Positions 1-8,493 of a stretch of DNA of 64,000 nt are shown here, in pieces. The translations under genes and the position numbers were made by a program. The DNA comes from Calothrix parasitica NIES-267. Lineage in GTDB: Bacteria > Cyanobacteriota > Cyanobacteriia > Cyanobacteriales > Nostocaceae. The notes below the pieces were generated by a model that was not told where the DNA came from, did not search any database, and saw only the letters and a list, made by a program, of their open reading frames with translations. Numbering within the stretch: position 1 is the stretch's first letter; the number at the start of each line of letters is the position of its first letter. The stretch spans positions 8,724,001 to 8,788,000 of the forward strand of contig NZ_AP018227.1 in assembly GCF_002368095.1 (NCBI RefSeq). Reading direction: 5' to 3'.

Positions 1-69
1 ACTCCTAACTCCTAACTCTTTCCCAATTACCAATTACCAACTACCAATTACCAACTAACTTCTTAGTTC
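1..69. repeat. Degenerate heptamer-type short tandem repeats
   Basis: The leading bases are imperfect tandem copies of an 'ACTCCTA'-like unit and then of a 'CCAATTA/CCAACTA' unit. They run up to within a few bases of the next start codon, so they form the visible 5' leader of the aldehyde dehydrogenase gene. No Shine-Dalgarno sequence is obvious. Confidence 0.8.
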
Positions 70-1485
70 ATGTCTAAACCAATTGAAATCCGCAATCCGC
101 GCACGGGAAAATATGATTACGTGATTGTACCTCCACCGGAGAAGCTTTTGGCACAGCAATGCAATCGTTTGCGGAGAGCGCAGCAAAGTTGGTTTGATTT
201 GGGTTTAAACGGCAGAATTAATGCTTTATTAGAATTTAAGGATGCTATATATTCAACGCGGGATACATTGACCGAAGCTTTGGTAATTGATACGGGTAGA
301 TTATCAGTTTCTAAGTTGGAAGTTGATTCGTTTCTTTCGGGTATTGAAAGATGGTGTCGGTTAGGTTCAAAGTTGTTGCAGGATACGGAAAAAGGGACAT
401 CAATTCCGTTCATCAACTTACAACAAACTGCGGTACCTTATTCTTTAGTTGGAGTAATTAGCCCTTGGAATTTTCCTTTATTATTGTCCACTATTGATAC
501 TATTCCCGCATTATTAGCCGGTTGCGCGGTGATTGTTAAACCGAGCGAAATTACTCCTAGATTTATGACTCCTTTGATGAACATAATTAATAATATTCCA
601 GCACTGCGGGATATATTAACTTTTATTGAGGGAGATGGGAAAACAGGAGCAGCTTTAGTCGATAATGTAGACCTGGTATGTTTTACAGGCAGTGTTGAAA
701 CCGGACAGCAAATTGCGATCGCAGCTGCGGAACGTTTTATTCCTGCTTTCTTAGAATTAGGAGGAAAAGACCCAGCAATTGTTTTAGAATCGGCAGATAT
801 AGAGTTAGCAACTTCTGCGTTATTATGGGGTTCTGTCGTCAATAGCGGACAATCATGTCTTTCAATCGAAAGAATCTATGTACATCAGAATATTTATGAG
901 GATTTCTATCACAAAATTGTTGGTAAAGCACATAAAGTAAACATCGCTTATCCGACGTTAGAAAGTGGAGAAATCGGGCCAATTATTTCCGAGAAACAAG
1001 CAGCAATTATTAACGAACATCTAAAAGATGCAGTCGAAAAAGGTGCGGTGATTCACTGTGGTGGTGAAGTTGAAGAAATCGGTGGTGGTTGGTGGTGTCA
1101 CCCTACAGTCATTACCGAAGTTAATCATGATATGAAGATAATGAACGAAGAGACCTTCGGGCCAATCATGCCAATCATGTCATTTTCTACAGTGGCAGAA
1201 GCCATAGAACTAGCAAACGACACCTATTATGGATTAAGTGCAGCTGTTTTTTCAGAATCCCAAGATGAAGCATTAACAATAGCTCGTCAAATAGATGCAG
1301 GAGCAATAAGCATCAACGACGCAGGTTTAACAAGCATGATGCACGAAGCCGAGAAAAATGCCTTTAAATTTTCTGGTCTAGGAGGTTCTCGTATGGGTGC
1401 AGCAGCATTAACAAGATTTATGCGGAAAAAAGCATTTTTGATTAAGACTGACAATAATTTTAATCCTTGGTGGTTTAATCAGTGA
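70..1485 (+). CDS. NAD(P)-dependent aldehyde dehydrogenase
   Basis: ALDH-superfamily enzyme that would oxidise an aldehyde to its acid in the cytosol. Seen directly: the cofactor-binding PWNFP motif near residue 136, the KPSE motif near 160, FTGS near 206, the general-base stretch LELGGKDP near 230, the catalytic-cysteine stretch NSGQSC near 263, and ETFGPI near 362. The length of 471 aa is normal for the short class 3-like branch (fatty or aromatic aldehydes), and the C-terminus is Phe/Trp-rich. The substrate cannot be fixed from sequence. The gene stands alone between two repeat tracts and its start follows repeat DNA. Confidence 0.9.
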   Translation: MSKPIEIRNPRTGKYDYVIVPPPEKLLAQQCNRLRRAQQSWFDLGLNGRINALLEFKDAIYSTRDTLTEALVIDTGRLSVSKLEVDSFLSGIERWCRLGSKLLQDTEKGTSIPFINLQQTAVPYSLVGVISPWNFPLLLSTIDTIPALLAGCAVIVKPSEITPRFMTPLMNIINNIPALRDILTFIEGDGKTGAALVDNVDLVCFTGSVETGQQIAIAAAERFIPAFLELGGKDPAIVLESADIELATSALLWGSVVNSGQSCLSIERIYVHQNIYEDFYHKIVGKAHKVNIAYPTLESGEIGPIISEKQAAIINEHLKDAVEKGAVIHCGGEVEEIGGGWWCHPTVITEVNHDMKIMNEETFGPIMPIMSFSTVAEAIELANDTYYGLSAAVFSESQDEALTIARQIDAGAISINDAGLTSMMHEAEKNAFKFSGLGGSRMGAAALTRFMRKKAFLIKTDNNFNPWWFNQ

Positions 1486-1692
1486 ACAGTTAACAGCGAA
1501 CAGCGAACAGTGAACAGTTAACAGTGTCAGAGTGTTGCTGTAGTGACATACAGCAAACAATTGTTAATTCTCCTAAATAGAGAATGTTGATAATTAATTC
1601 CTGACTCTTCTAACTCTTCACTTCTAACAACTAGCAACTAACTACCAACAACTAACTACTAACTACTAATTACTAATTACTAACTACTAGTT
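1486..1692. repeat. Two short tandem repeat tracts
   Basis: An 'ACAGTGA/ACAGCGA' unit lies just after the aldehyde dehydrogenase stop, and an 'ACTACTA/ACTAATT' unit runs from about 1620 to the start of the next gene. Between them sits a short non-repetitive AT-rich stretch. No promoter or terminator is convincing. Confidence 0.75.
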
Positions 1693-2142
1693 ATGGCTAA
1701 TATTAAAGAAGAAATGCCGGTACTTTTTCGCCATCAAGGAGAGTGGAAGGGTACTTATACAGTTGTTGACAGCGAAGGAAATATTATTGATAAACACGAA
1801 TCGCATTTAAGCTGTCAGTTTCCCGAAAATGGTGATTACTCTTATCAGCAAATCAACCATTATCTCTGGGAAGATGGAAAAAAAGAAGTACATCAATTTC
1901 CTGGAACTTATCAAGATAAAAAGTTGATATTTGATACCGAGCGCATTACAGGTAAAGCTTGGGAAGTTGATGACTCAACAATTATTTTATGGTTTTCTTA
2001 TAAAGGTGCTCCCAATGCCTATCTATATGAAATGATTAATATTAGTCCCTGCAATAACTATCGTTTCCGCACTTGGCATTGGTTTAAAAATAATCAGGTA
2101 TTTAAACGTACATTAATTCAAGAAGAAAGAATAAGCAAATAG
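1693..2142 (+). CDS. DUF3598 family protein
   Basis: A 149-residue protein that matches by eye the cyanobacterial DUF3598 family, whose members are thought to have a lipocalin-like beta-barrel. Supporting features are the N-terminal FRHQGEWKGTY segment, the EDGKKEVHQFPGTY stretch near residues 60-75, and a Trp/Tyr-rich C-terminal half with alternating hydrophobic strands. There is no signal peptide or membrane segment. Some family members are linked to phycobilin-type chromophore or stress functions, but nothing here proves a role. The start codon follows a tandem repeat tract. Confidence 0.65.
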   Translation: MANIKEEMPVLFRHQGEWKGTYTVVDSEGNIIDKHESHLSCQFPENGDYSYQQINHYLWEDGKKEVHQFPGTYQDKKLIFDTERITGKAWEVDDSTIILWFSYKGAPNAYLYEMINISPCNNYRFRTWHWFKNNQVFKRTLIQEERISK

Positions 2143-2203
2143 AGAATAGGGGATTGGAGATTGGGAAGAAAATGTTCTAAGTAATAGCTATCAATATAAA
2201 CTA

Positions 2204-2252
2204 GGGAACATCCTGCTCCCATTACGAAATAAATTAAGGAGCAGGATGCTCC
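2204..2252. repeat. Inverted repeat (GGAGCAGGATGCTCC type)
   Basis: An inverted repeat of about 15 bp per arm (GGAACATCCTGCTCC and GGAGCAGGATGCTCC) separated by about 18 bp. Related 'GGGAGCA..TTGCTCCC' copies occur near 3827 and 44765, so this is a dispersed palindromic repeat. It could act as a terminator hairpin for the upstream gene, but there is no clear T-tract. Downstream, 2360-2400 holds 'TGATAAT' tandem repeats that lead into the next start codon. Confidence 0.6.
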
Positions 2253-2405
2253 GACTACGAGATGCATTTAACTTTGTAATATAATGCTTTATTGCTAATT
2301 GCAATTCCCTATGCTTAATTCCCCGATGAACCACGATTCACACCCGACAGGTGAACAACTAATTATCTACAACTGATAATTGATAATTGATAACTGATAA
2401 ATGTA

Positions 2406-3809
2406 ATGCCAAAATCTGACAAAATAAATTATTCAAATCCCAGCGGTTTTCCTGAGTTTTTACCTGGTGAAAAGCGTTTAGAGTCTTATTTAATGGATAC
2501 TATCCGTAAAGTATATGAAAGTTACGGATTTACACCGATTGAAACTCCTGTTGTGGAACGTTTAGAGGTTCTGCAAGCGAAGGGGAATCAAGGTGATAAT
2601 ATTATTTACGGTATTAGTCCGATTTTACCGCCGAATAAACAAGCTGAAAAAGCAGAATCGGGTAAAAGTAAATCGGATGATAATAATTCAGAAGCTAGAG
2701 CTTTAAAGTTTGACCAAACTGTCCCTTTAGCGGCTTATATTGCCAGAAATTTAAACAATTTAACTTTTCCTTTTGCTCGCTATCAAATGGATGTTGTATT
2801 TCGTGGGGAAAGAGCAAAAGATGGACGTTTTCGTCAGTTTCGTCAGTGCGATATAGATGTTATCGCTCGTCGAGAATTGAGCTTGCTTTATGATGCTCAA
2901 ATGCCTGCTATAATTTCGGAGATATTTGAAGCTGTTAATATCGGCGATTTTCTGATTAGAATTAATAACCGTAAGGCTTTAACTGGTTTCTTTCAGTCAG
3001 CTGGTGTGGTTGAAGAAAAAATTAAAACCTGTGTGGGAATAATTGATAATTTAGAGAAAATTGGCGAAGCTAAGGTTATTAAGGAATTAGAAAAAGAAGA
3101 TATTTCTTTAGAGCAAACTGAAAAAATTATTGAATTTGTTAAGATTAAAGGCTCTGTAGATGAAGTTTTGAGTAAACTAAATAATCTTGCAGAAAGTATG
3201 ACAGAAGCCGAGGAATTTAAGCTTGGTGTAAGTGAATTAGAAACTGTTATTTCCGGAGTTCGTGATTTAGGAGTTGCTGATAATCGCTACTGCATTGATT
3301 TATCAATTGCTCGCGGTTTGAATTATTATACTGGCACGGTTTACGAAACAACTTTATTAGGTCATGAAGCGTTAGGAAGTATATGTTCTGGTGGTAGATA
3401 TGAGGAGTTAGTCGGGACATTTCTAGGTGAGAAAATGCCTGGAGTGGGTATTTCCATCGGTTTGACTCGGTTGATGAGTCGGTTATTAAAAGCTGATATT
3501 CTCAAGAGTTTATCCTCGACACCAGCACAGGTAATGGTAGTAAATTTACAAGCTGATTTGATGCCACTTTATTTAAAAGTTTCTCAGCAATTGCGTCAAG
3601 CAGGAATTAATGTAATTACTAGTTTTGATAAACGCGGTTTGGGTAAGCAGTTTCAATCGGCTGATAAACAAGGAATTCAATTTTGTGTAATTATTGGTGC
3701 TGATGAAGCAGAAGCGAAAAAATCAAGTTTGAAAGATTTGAAATCCGGAGAACAAATAGAAGTTTCCCTGGATAAATTGGCAGAGGAAATTAATCAGAGA
3801 TTAACATAG
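2406..3809 (+). CDS. hisS: Histidyl-tRNA synthetase, class II
   Basis: Charges tRNA-His. Class II motifs are visible: the N-terminal PSGFPEFLPGE and YESYGFTPIETP (motif 1 region), motif 2 with FRGERAKDGRFRQFRQCDIDVI, the HisRS-specific RGLNYYTGTVYE with CSGGRYEELVG, and motif 3 GVGISIGLTRL. An anticodon-binding domain of about 95 residues follows. The motif 2 tail QCDID is closer to the QCDFD seen in eukaryotic/archaeal-type HisRS than to the E. coli type. A polar insert rich in Lys, Ser, Asp and Asn lies near residues 78-98. It may therefore be a second HisRS in this genome. It is followed closely by the split cupin gene. Confidence 0.88.
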   Translation: MPKSDKINYSNPSGFPEFLPGEKRLESYLMDTIRKVYESYGFTPIETPVVERLEVLQAKGNQGDNIIYGISPILPPNKQAEKAESGKSKSDDNNSEARALKFDQTVPLAAYIARNLNNLTFPFARYQMDVVFRGERAKDGRFRQFRQCDIDVIARRELSLLYDAQMPAIISEIFEAVNIGDFLIRINNRKALTGFFQSAGVVEEKIKTCVGIIDNLEKIGEAKVIKELEKEDISLEQTEKIIEFVKIKGSVDEVLSKLNNLAESMTEAEEFKLGVSELETVISGVRDLGVADNRYCIDLSIARGLNYYTGTVYETTLLGHEALGSICSGGRYEELVGTFLGEKMPGVGISIGLTRLMSRLLKADILKSLSSTPAQVMVVNLQADLMPLYLKVSQQLRQAGINVITSFDKRGLGKQFQSADKQGIQFCVIIGADEAEAKKSSLKDLKSGEQIEVSLDKLAEEINQRLT

Positions 3810-3862
3810 TAATTGTAATGGGAGCATCTTGTTCCCTGTCTACAATAATTAGCAAAACTATA

Positions 3863-4360
3863 ATGAAAATTCAAGAAGATTGGGGTGGAAACGGTAGAGG
3901 AAGAATGAATTTGTCGGGAAGAAGTACGGAAATTTCTTCAGAACATACCCCTCGTAAATATCAGTTATTTGATACGAATAAAATATCAGAAACAGAATGG
4001 CGAATTAATGGATTCCCGGAAAATGTAATATCTGGAAAACGATGTTTATTATCATGGCACGAATGCGGTGCATCAACCTCAAAAGTTGTTTTACCCCCTC
4101 AATTTGAAGCACCATCTGGTATATTCACCGCTGATTTAGAAATTTTTATCCTCAAAGGTACAATTAAAATTGGAGAATGGTTTTTAGATAAGCATTGTTA
4201 TTCTTTTATTCCCGCAGGTGTACTGATTGATGATTGGAAAGTTGTAGGTGATGAAGAAGTAGAAATTCTGTGGATGGAAAATGGTTCGGTTCCTTTTGGG
4301 TATAAAGAAGCTAAAAATAATCATCCAGATGCAAGCTTGAGTGAATTTATTCCAGTATTA
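3863..4360 (+). pseudogene. Cupin-domain protein, 5' part (split by IS630)
   Basis: Encodes about 166 residues of a cupin-like beta-sandwich protein resembling the DUF4437/ChrR-type cupins: LSWHECGASTSKVVLPPQFEAPSG, then FILKGTIKIGEW, then SFIPAGV. It is cut by the IS element at 4361. ATG 3863 is preferred over ATG 3818, because the upstream one lies in a dispersed 'GGGAGCA..TTGTTCCC' palindrome just after hisS. Removing the IS plus one TA target copy joins this part in frame to the fragment at 5392-5735, giving a 279-residue protein with ..SEFIPVL|DSKLLPWGK.. across the junction. The insertion therefore looks recent and precise. Confidence 0.75.
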
Positions 4361-4427
4361 TAGCGTTTCCTGGTCTAGTGAAGTACAATAACTGGAATAA
4401 AACTGTGCATCTTCTCCTATAATAAAA

Positions 4428-4793
4428 ATGAAAGCGTACTCCATAGATTTACGTCGAAAAATAGTTGATACATATAAAGCAGGTGGAATATCACAACGTC
4501 AGCTAGCGAAAAGATTTTGTGTGACTTTAAGTTTTATTGAAAAATTATTTAAGCAATACAAAGAAACAGGGAATATAGCCCCTAAAACAAGAACAAAACA
4601 AACTCCATCTAAACTAAACGAAGAACAATTGAAAGTTCTGAAAAAAATAGTAGAATCCAAAAATGATGCGACTTTATCAGAAATTCGTGAGCAACTGAAA
4701 GAGCATACTGGGACAACTATTGGGATTTCTACGGTAGATAGAATACTAAAAAAAATGAAAATTCGCTTTAAAAAAAACACTACATGCCGATGA
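4428..4793 (+). CDS. IS630 transposase, N-terminal part (OrfA)
   Basis: A 121-residue DNA-binding half. MKAYSIDLRRKIVDTY followed by GGISQRQLAKRFCVTLSFIEK is the first helix-turn-helix of IS630 transposases. A second, winged HTH lies near residues 60-115 (TLSEIREQL, ISTVDRILKKM). The frame ends just after a run of eight A residues (4770-4777). Dropping one A, or otherwise moving to the +1 frame there, continues as KKTLHADEKDTERVQLL, the usual family sequence into OrfB. The transposase is therefore made by frameshifting or transcript slippage, or it has been inactivated at this homopolymer. Confidence 0.85.
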   Translation: MKAYSIDLRRKIVDTYKAGGISQRQLAKRFCVTLSFIEKLFKQYKETGNIAPKTRTKQTPSKLNEEQLKVLKKIVESKNDATLSEIREQLKEHTGTTIGISTVDRILKKMKIRFKKNTTCR

Positions 4794-4818
4794 AAAAGAT
4801 ACTGAAAGAGTTCAGTTA

Positions 4819-5382
4819 TTGAGAGTTAAGTTCTGGCAGGAAATTAGTGGAATATCTGCTGAAAACCTTATATTCCTTGACGAAGCAGGAGCAAATTTAT
4901 CTTTAATAAGACATCATGCTCGCGCACAAAAAGGTCAAAGAGCATACAGTTCTCGACCTCAAAAACGTAGCCAAAATATTTCTATGATTGGTGCAATAGG
5001 TCTAAATGGTTTAATCAGTCAATATAGTATTTTAGGTGCAACTGATGGTCTAACATTTGAAGCTTATATCTCTCAAAAGTTAGTACCAAAACTCTGGAAA
5101 GATGCTTATGTAATCATGGATAACTGCTCAATTCATAAAGGTAAACAAATTGAAAAATTGATTGAATCAACTGGAGCTAAATTAATTTATTTGCCACCTT
5201 ACTCCCCTGATTTTTCGCCAATTGAAAATTGTTGGTCAAAGGTTAAAAACATACTGCGTTCTATTGGTGCTAGAAATTATCCAGATTTAGCAAAAGCCAT
5301 TGATATTGCTTTTAGCCAAATCTCCTTAAAAGATATTTTTAATTGGTTTACCCATTGCTGTTACTGTACTTCACTAGATTGA
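4819..5382 (+). CDS. IS630 transposase, catalytic DDE part (OrfB)
   Basis: The catalytic half lies in the +1 frame relative to OrfA and is open from about 4770. The DDE triad is visible: Asp in IFLDEAGANLS, Asp in VIMDNCSIHKG, and Glu in SPDFSPIENCWSKVKN. All three residues are present, so the catalytic core looks intact. The C-terminus ends 9 bp before the right end of the element and overlaps the terminal inverted repeat. It probably works only as an OrfA-OrfB fusion protein. Confidence 0.85.
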   Translation: MRVKFWQEISGISAENLIFLDEAGANLSLIRHHARAQKGQRAYSSRPQKRSQNISMIGAIGLNGLISQYSILGATDGLTFEAYISQKLVPKLWKDAYVIMDNCSIHKGKQIEKLIESTGAKLIYLPPYSPDFSPIENCWSKVKNILRSIGARNYPDLAKAIDIAFSQISLKDIFNWFTHCCYCTSLD

Positions 5383-5391
5383 GAAACGCTA

Positions 5392-5735
5392 TAGATAGTA
5401 AATTGCTTCCTTGGGGAAAACCAGATACGGTTCAATTTGTACAAGCAAATAAAAAGTGGTTGAGAAAAGATAGTAACGGTGGTGGAGTTTGGTTACTTGC
5501 GGTTTTACCTCACTATGATGGCAAATATCAAATGATTCAATCTTATAATGAAGAAGCTTATGGTTTGGTAGGGTATGTTGATATAGGAAATGAGCATTTT
5601 GCAAAAGATTGCTTTGCTTATTGTCCAAGTTTTAGTACTCTTCCCATACACAAAAGCGAAGATGGTGGTTTGTTTTTTGTCAGAGTCGATAGAGATTTAT
5701 CGCAATCGGGAACCGTATTGTCATATGCAGGTTAA
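5392..5735 (+). pseudogene. Cupin-domain protein, 3' part (split by IS630)
   Basis: The C-terminal 114 codons of the split cupin gene, beginning at the right target site and ending at TAA 5733-5735. It contains a second cupin-like beta region (GGGVWLLAVLPHYDGKYQMIQSYNEEAYGLVGYV..). It is in frame with the 5' fragment once 1033 bp (IS plus one TA) are removed. It could be translated only from a start inside the IS, so it is probably non-functional. The next gene starts 21 bp later, suggesting a former operon of hisS, cupin and oxidoreductase. Confidence 0.7.
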
Positions 5736-5756
5736 GTTCTTGTTTTTAATTTAAAT

Positions 5757-6758
5757 ATGAATTCCCATTACAAAAAAATTACCCTCAAACAGTTTAACGA
5801 AGATTTTAATTCAGCAGTTGAAATTATAAATGTTCCCATACTCAAACCCGCACCTAATGAAATATTAATTTGCAATAAATACGCTGGAATAAACGCTGGA
5901 TTTGACACTTTAGCTTGTCGTAATAAAATACCTTACGTTGACCTAACTCTTCCTTTTGATTTAGGTGTAGAAGCTATAGGAGAAGTAGTAGAATTAGGGG
6001 AAAATGTCAAAGAGATAAAAATAGGTGATGCTGTAGTCACAACTTTACGAGGTGGTTATTGCGAATATCGTACAGTTGACGCGAAACTTGCTGTAAAAGT
6101 ACGCGAACCAACACCGGAAATATTAACATTAATGCCTACCGGTGTATCAGCTTTGATAGCTTTAGAACAAGTAGGAGAAATGAAAAGTAATGAAACTGTA
6201 TTAGTGACAGCAGCAGCAGGTGGTACGGGACATATAGCTGTACAGTTAGCAAAATTAGCCGGTAATCACGTTATCGGTACCTGTGGAAGCGAAGCAAAGA
6301 CAGAATTATTAAAGAAATTTGGATGCGATAGAGTTATTAATTATCGGAAAGAAGATGTCAATCAAATCCTCAAACAAGAATATCCTCAAGGAATCAACCT
6401 TATTTTTGAGTGTGTGGGGAAACAGCTTTTTGACACTTGTATCGATAATTTAGCTATTCGGGGACGTTTAATAGTAGTTGGTAGCATTTCCGAATATACT
6501 CAATATCCAGAAAAAGTTTTGCAACCCCGGATTTATCATAAACTAATGTGGAAAGCAGCGTCTATACGTGGTTTTCTTAACCCTTTGTATGGGGAATATA
6601 TCGAATCAGCACAAAATAAATTATTAGATTTGTTTTACAAAAATAGAATTAAAGTCGCAATAGATTCAACCCAATTTAAAGGAATAGAATCTATTCCAAC
6701 AGCTGTCGAACACTTACTTAATGGAAAAAATTGCGGTAAAGTTGTCGTTGAATTCTAA
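5757..6758 (+). CDS. Zinc-independent MDR oxidoreductase (quinone oxidoreductase / PTGR3-like)
   Basis: A 333-residue medium-chain dehydrogenase/reductase using NADPH. A GroES-like N-terminal domain (GVEAIGEVVELGENVKEIKIGDAV) is followed by a Rossmann domain with the AAAGGTGHIAVQLAKLAG nucleotide motif near residue 152. The structural-zinc cysteines of alcohol dehydrogenases are absent, so it belongs to the zinc-free quinone oxidoreductase/enoyl reductase branch. The closest match by eye is the prostaglandin reductase 3 (ZADH2) type, which reduces alpha,beta-unsaturated carbonyls. It starts 21 bp after the broken cupin gene, and the IS insertion may have altered its transcription. Confidence 0.85.
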   Translation: MNSHYKKITLKQFNEDFNSAVEIINVPILKPAPNEILICNKYAGINAGFDTLACRNKIPYVDLTLPFDLGVEAIGEVVELGENVKEIKIGDAVVTTLRGGYCEYRTVDAKLAVKVREPTPEILTLMPTGVSALIALEQVGEMKSNETVLVTAAAGGTGHIAVQLAKLAGNHVIGTCGSEAKTELLKKFGCDRVINYRKEDVNQILKQEYPQGINLIFECVGKQLFDTCIDNLAIRGRLIVVGSISEYTQYPEKVLQPRIYHKLMWKAASIRGFLNPLYGEYIESAQNKLLDLFYKNRIKVAIDSTQFKGIESIPTAVEHLLNGKNCGKVVVEF

Positions 6759-6840
6759 CTAAAACTCATAACTAGTTATTTTCAGTTTAGCAGTTTTTAA
6801 TGCCCAATACCCAATGCCATATTCCCTTTTTATCTTAACT

Positions 6841-7617
6841 CTATTCCAATAAAAATCTCCGCTTCACTAATTGTACGGGTCGAGCATTCATTGGAAAGAC
6901 TTGAGAAAATTTATTTACTTGTTGAGTCGAAATTTCTACAGGTTCTTTTAGCACAATCCAGTGTACTGTTTCCGAACAAGGTGGTGTAGTTAAGGAACCG
7001 AAATAACGATAATAGTCTTTGTCTTCTGGTAATAAGTCAGAAGCACTAATATTTACATTAGAGATAGTCTTTTCACTACTTTTTCTATTTGGCATTTCTT
7101 TCCAAACTTTTTGTAAATTTGGGTTAGATTTACCTTCTTTCAAGAAAACACCGATTACAGCTAATCCTTTCTTACCCTTATGAACTAAGTGTAATTCCAT
7201 CGGTAACGCTTCTCCCTCAACCTTATGCTCGCTAGGGTGATGGAAATGAAACTGTAGTAATTCATAACGTTCACCATCAAGAGTTAAAAAGCTTCCTGGC
7301 TGATAATTTACCTGGATAGTATGACCGTTATTGATAATACGAAGAGGACTATCTTTATAGTTTATTTCTAGGGGAGTTAAATCCGCATCAACTGTTGCTT
7401 GAAGATTAACAGGAGATTGACTGTTACCCGCTTGACAAATATTAAATTCGTCAGAAAGACTACCCCAATATTCCGGACCTTGTTTACCAATATAGCCCCA
7501 AGCAGTTTTACCTTCTTGCTTTGATGCTGAGATTAATGAGCTACAGCCAAATAAAGAACTTGCAGCGATTCCAGTAGCTGAAAGTAAACCTTTTCTTAGT
7601 AATTCTCTTCTTTGCAT
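6841..7617 (-). CDS. ecaA: Alpha-type carbonic anhydrase, exported
   Basis: Interconverts CO2 and bicarbonate outside the cytoplasm. The N-terminus has a twin-arginine signal (QRRELLRKGLLSATG) followed by a possible lipobox (SLFGC), so it is a Tat substrate that may be lipid-anchored. Zinc ligands are visible in LQFHFHHPSEH (two His) and MELHLVHKGKKG (third His). The family motif SLTTPPCSETVHWIVL lies near residue 205. The length of 258 aa fits the family. It resembles EcaA of other cyanobacteria. It is convergent with the oxidoreductase gene at 5757-6758. Confidence 0.9.
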   Translation of the reverse strand: MQRRELLRKGLLSATGIAASSLFGCSSLISASKQEGKTAWGYIGKQGPEYWGSLSDEFNICQAGNSQSPVNLQATVDADLTPLEINYKDSPLRIINNGHTIQVNYQPGSFLTLDGERYELLQFHFHHPSEHKVEGEALPMELHLVHKGKKGLAVIGVFLKEGKSNPNLQKVWKEMPNRKSSEKTISNVNISASDLLPEDKDYYRYFGSLTTPPCSETVHWIVLKEPVEISTQQVNKFSQVFPMNARPVQLVKRRFLLE

Positions 7618-7920
7618 ACGACTATTATCTAATACAATTCAAGGACCCTAATTTGTTTTTCTCTTGATACTATTTGATGGTTTTAGTCAAGTATCAGGAA
7701 ATACATTATATGCTTTAATAATAAGGTTGTCATATTACTTTAATATTGACAATTAGCTTTGATTGTGAGTTATTTCGGGACTTTCTGCTGTTATTCGTCC
7801 ACTTTAAGGTTGATTAGTTTGTAATTACATTTACAACTTGCCTTGTTTTAGTTCAAAATATTGGAAACAAGCATCAACTATTACTGTGTGATTTTCTTTG
7901 GATAAAAAATAATAAGTAAA
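7618..7920. other. Divergent intergenic region, nothing recognised
   Basis: About 300 bp of AT-rich DNA between the divergent carbonic anhydrase and NTF2-like genes. It must hold promoters for both, but no clear operator, hairpin or repeat was recognised. Confidence 0.4.
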
Positions 7921-8319
7921 ATGACAAAACCTTCAGAAAACGCTTTAAAAGTTGCACGTCAAGCATTTGAATATTTTAGTAATGGTTTAGCAACAGGGGA
8001 ATGGGATGATTTTCTAGAAATGCTTACAGAAGACTTTAATTTCTGGTTTCCCCAAGGTAAATACCATGGTTTAAATGTTGGTAAACAGCGAGCAAAAGAG
8101 TTTTTTGATTATGTTTCTCAAGCTTTTAGCTCCGGTCTCAACATTACTTCAGTAGAAAGAGTAACCAGCAACGATACAACAGTAGTATTTGAATTTTGCG
8201 ATGAAGGAAAATTAATGGGAGAATCCTATAAAAATCGAGTAGCAGTATCCTTTGATGTACGTGGAAATAAAATCTGTGGATATCGAGAATACTTTGGTAG
8301 CGATGGAAAATCTAATTGA
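7921..8319 (+). CDS. NTF2/SnoaL-like protein
   Basis: A 132-residue single-domain protein with the cone-shaped alpha+beta NTF2-like fold pattern: an N-terminal helix (ARQAFEYFSNGLATGEWDDFLEMLTEDFNFWFPQG), a glycine-containing turn and helix (GLNVGKQRAKEFFDYV), then beta strands (TVVFEFCDEGKL, NRVAVSFDV) ending in GYREYFG. Family members include isomerases, cyclases and ligand-binding proteins. No catalytic assignment is possible here. There is no signal peptide. It is followed directly by tandem repeats. Confidence 0.75.
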   Translation: MTKPSENALKVARQAFEYFSNGLATGEWDDFLEMLTEDFNFWFPQGKYHGLNVGKQRAKEFFDYVSQAFSSGLNITSVERVTSNDTTVVFEFCDEGKLMGESYKNRVAVSFDVRGNKICGYREYFGSDGKSN

Positions 8320-8493
8320 ATCAGTTAACAGTTAACAGTGAACAGTTATCAGTTAACAGTTATCAGTTAACAGCGTTAGCGGAGCGTGTCCCGGAGGGAC
8401 ATACAGTTATCAGTTAACAGGAAAAATTTAATCTGGTTATTACAAATTACCCATTACCAATTACCAATTACCCATTACCCATTACCAATTACG
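8320..8493. repeat. Short tandem repeats with an embedded GTCCCGGAGGGAC element
   Basis: Interleaved 'CAGTTAA/CAGTTAT' heptamers, then the dispersed cyanobacterial palindrome 'CGTTAGCGGAGCGTGTCCCG' continuing GAGGGACAT, then 'CCAATTAC' units. An inverted copy of the palindromic block lies at 21000-21035. This is non-coding repeat DNA. Confidence 0.85.

Larger units (their letters stand above)
4361..5391 (+). mobile_element. IS630-family insertion sequence
   Basis: A 1031-bp element with imperfect terminal inverted repeats of about 35 bp. The left end reads TAGCGTTTCCTGGTCTAGTG and the right end, as reverse complement, TAGCGTTTCTCAATCTAGTG. Both continue AAGTACA(A/G)TAAC. It is flanked by the TA dinucleotide (4359-4360 and 5392-5393), the target duplication typical of the IS630/Tc1/mariner group. 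Inside is a two-frame DDE transposase. With these boundaries, excision restores the interrupted cupin reading frame, which supports the end positions. Confidence 0.9.

Noticed and set aside
3818-3862. Upstream start for the cupin gene
   Set aside because: The first 15 codons come from a dispersed GGGAGCA..TTGTTCCC palindrome; ATG 3863 is more natural.
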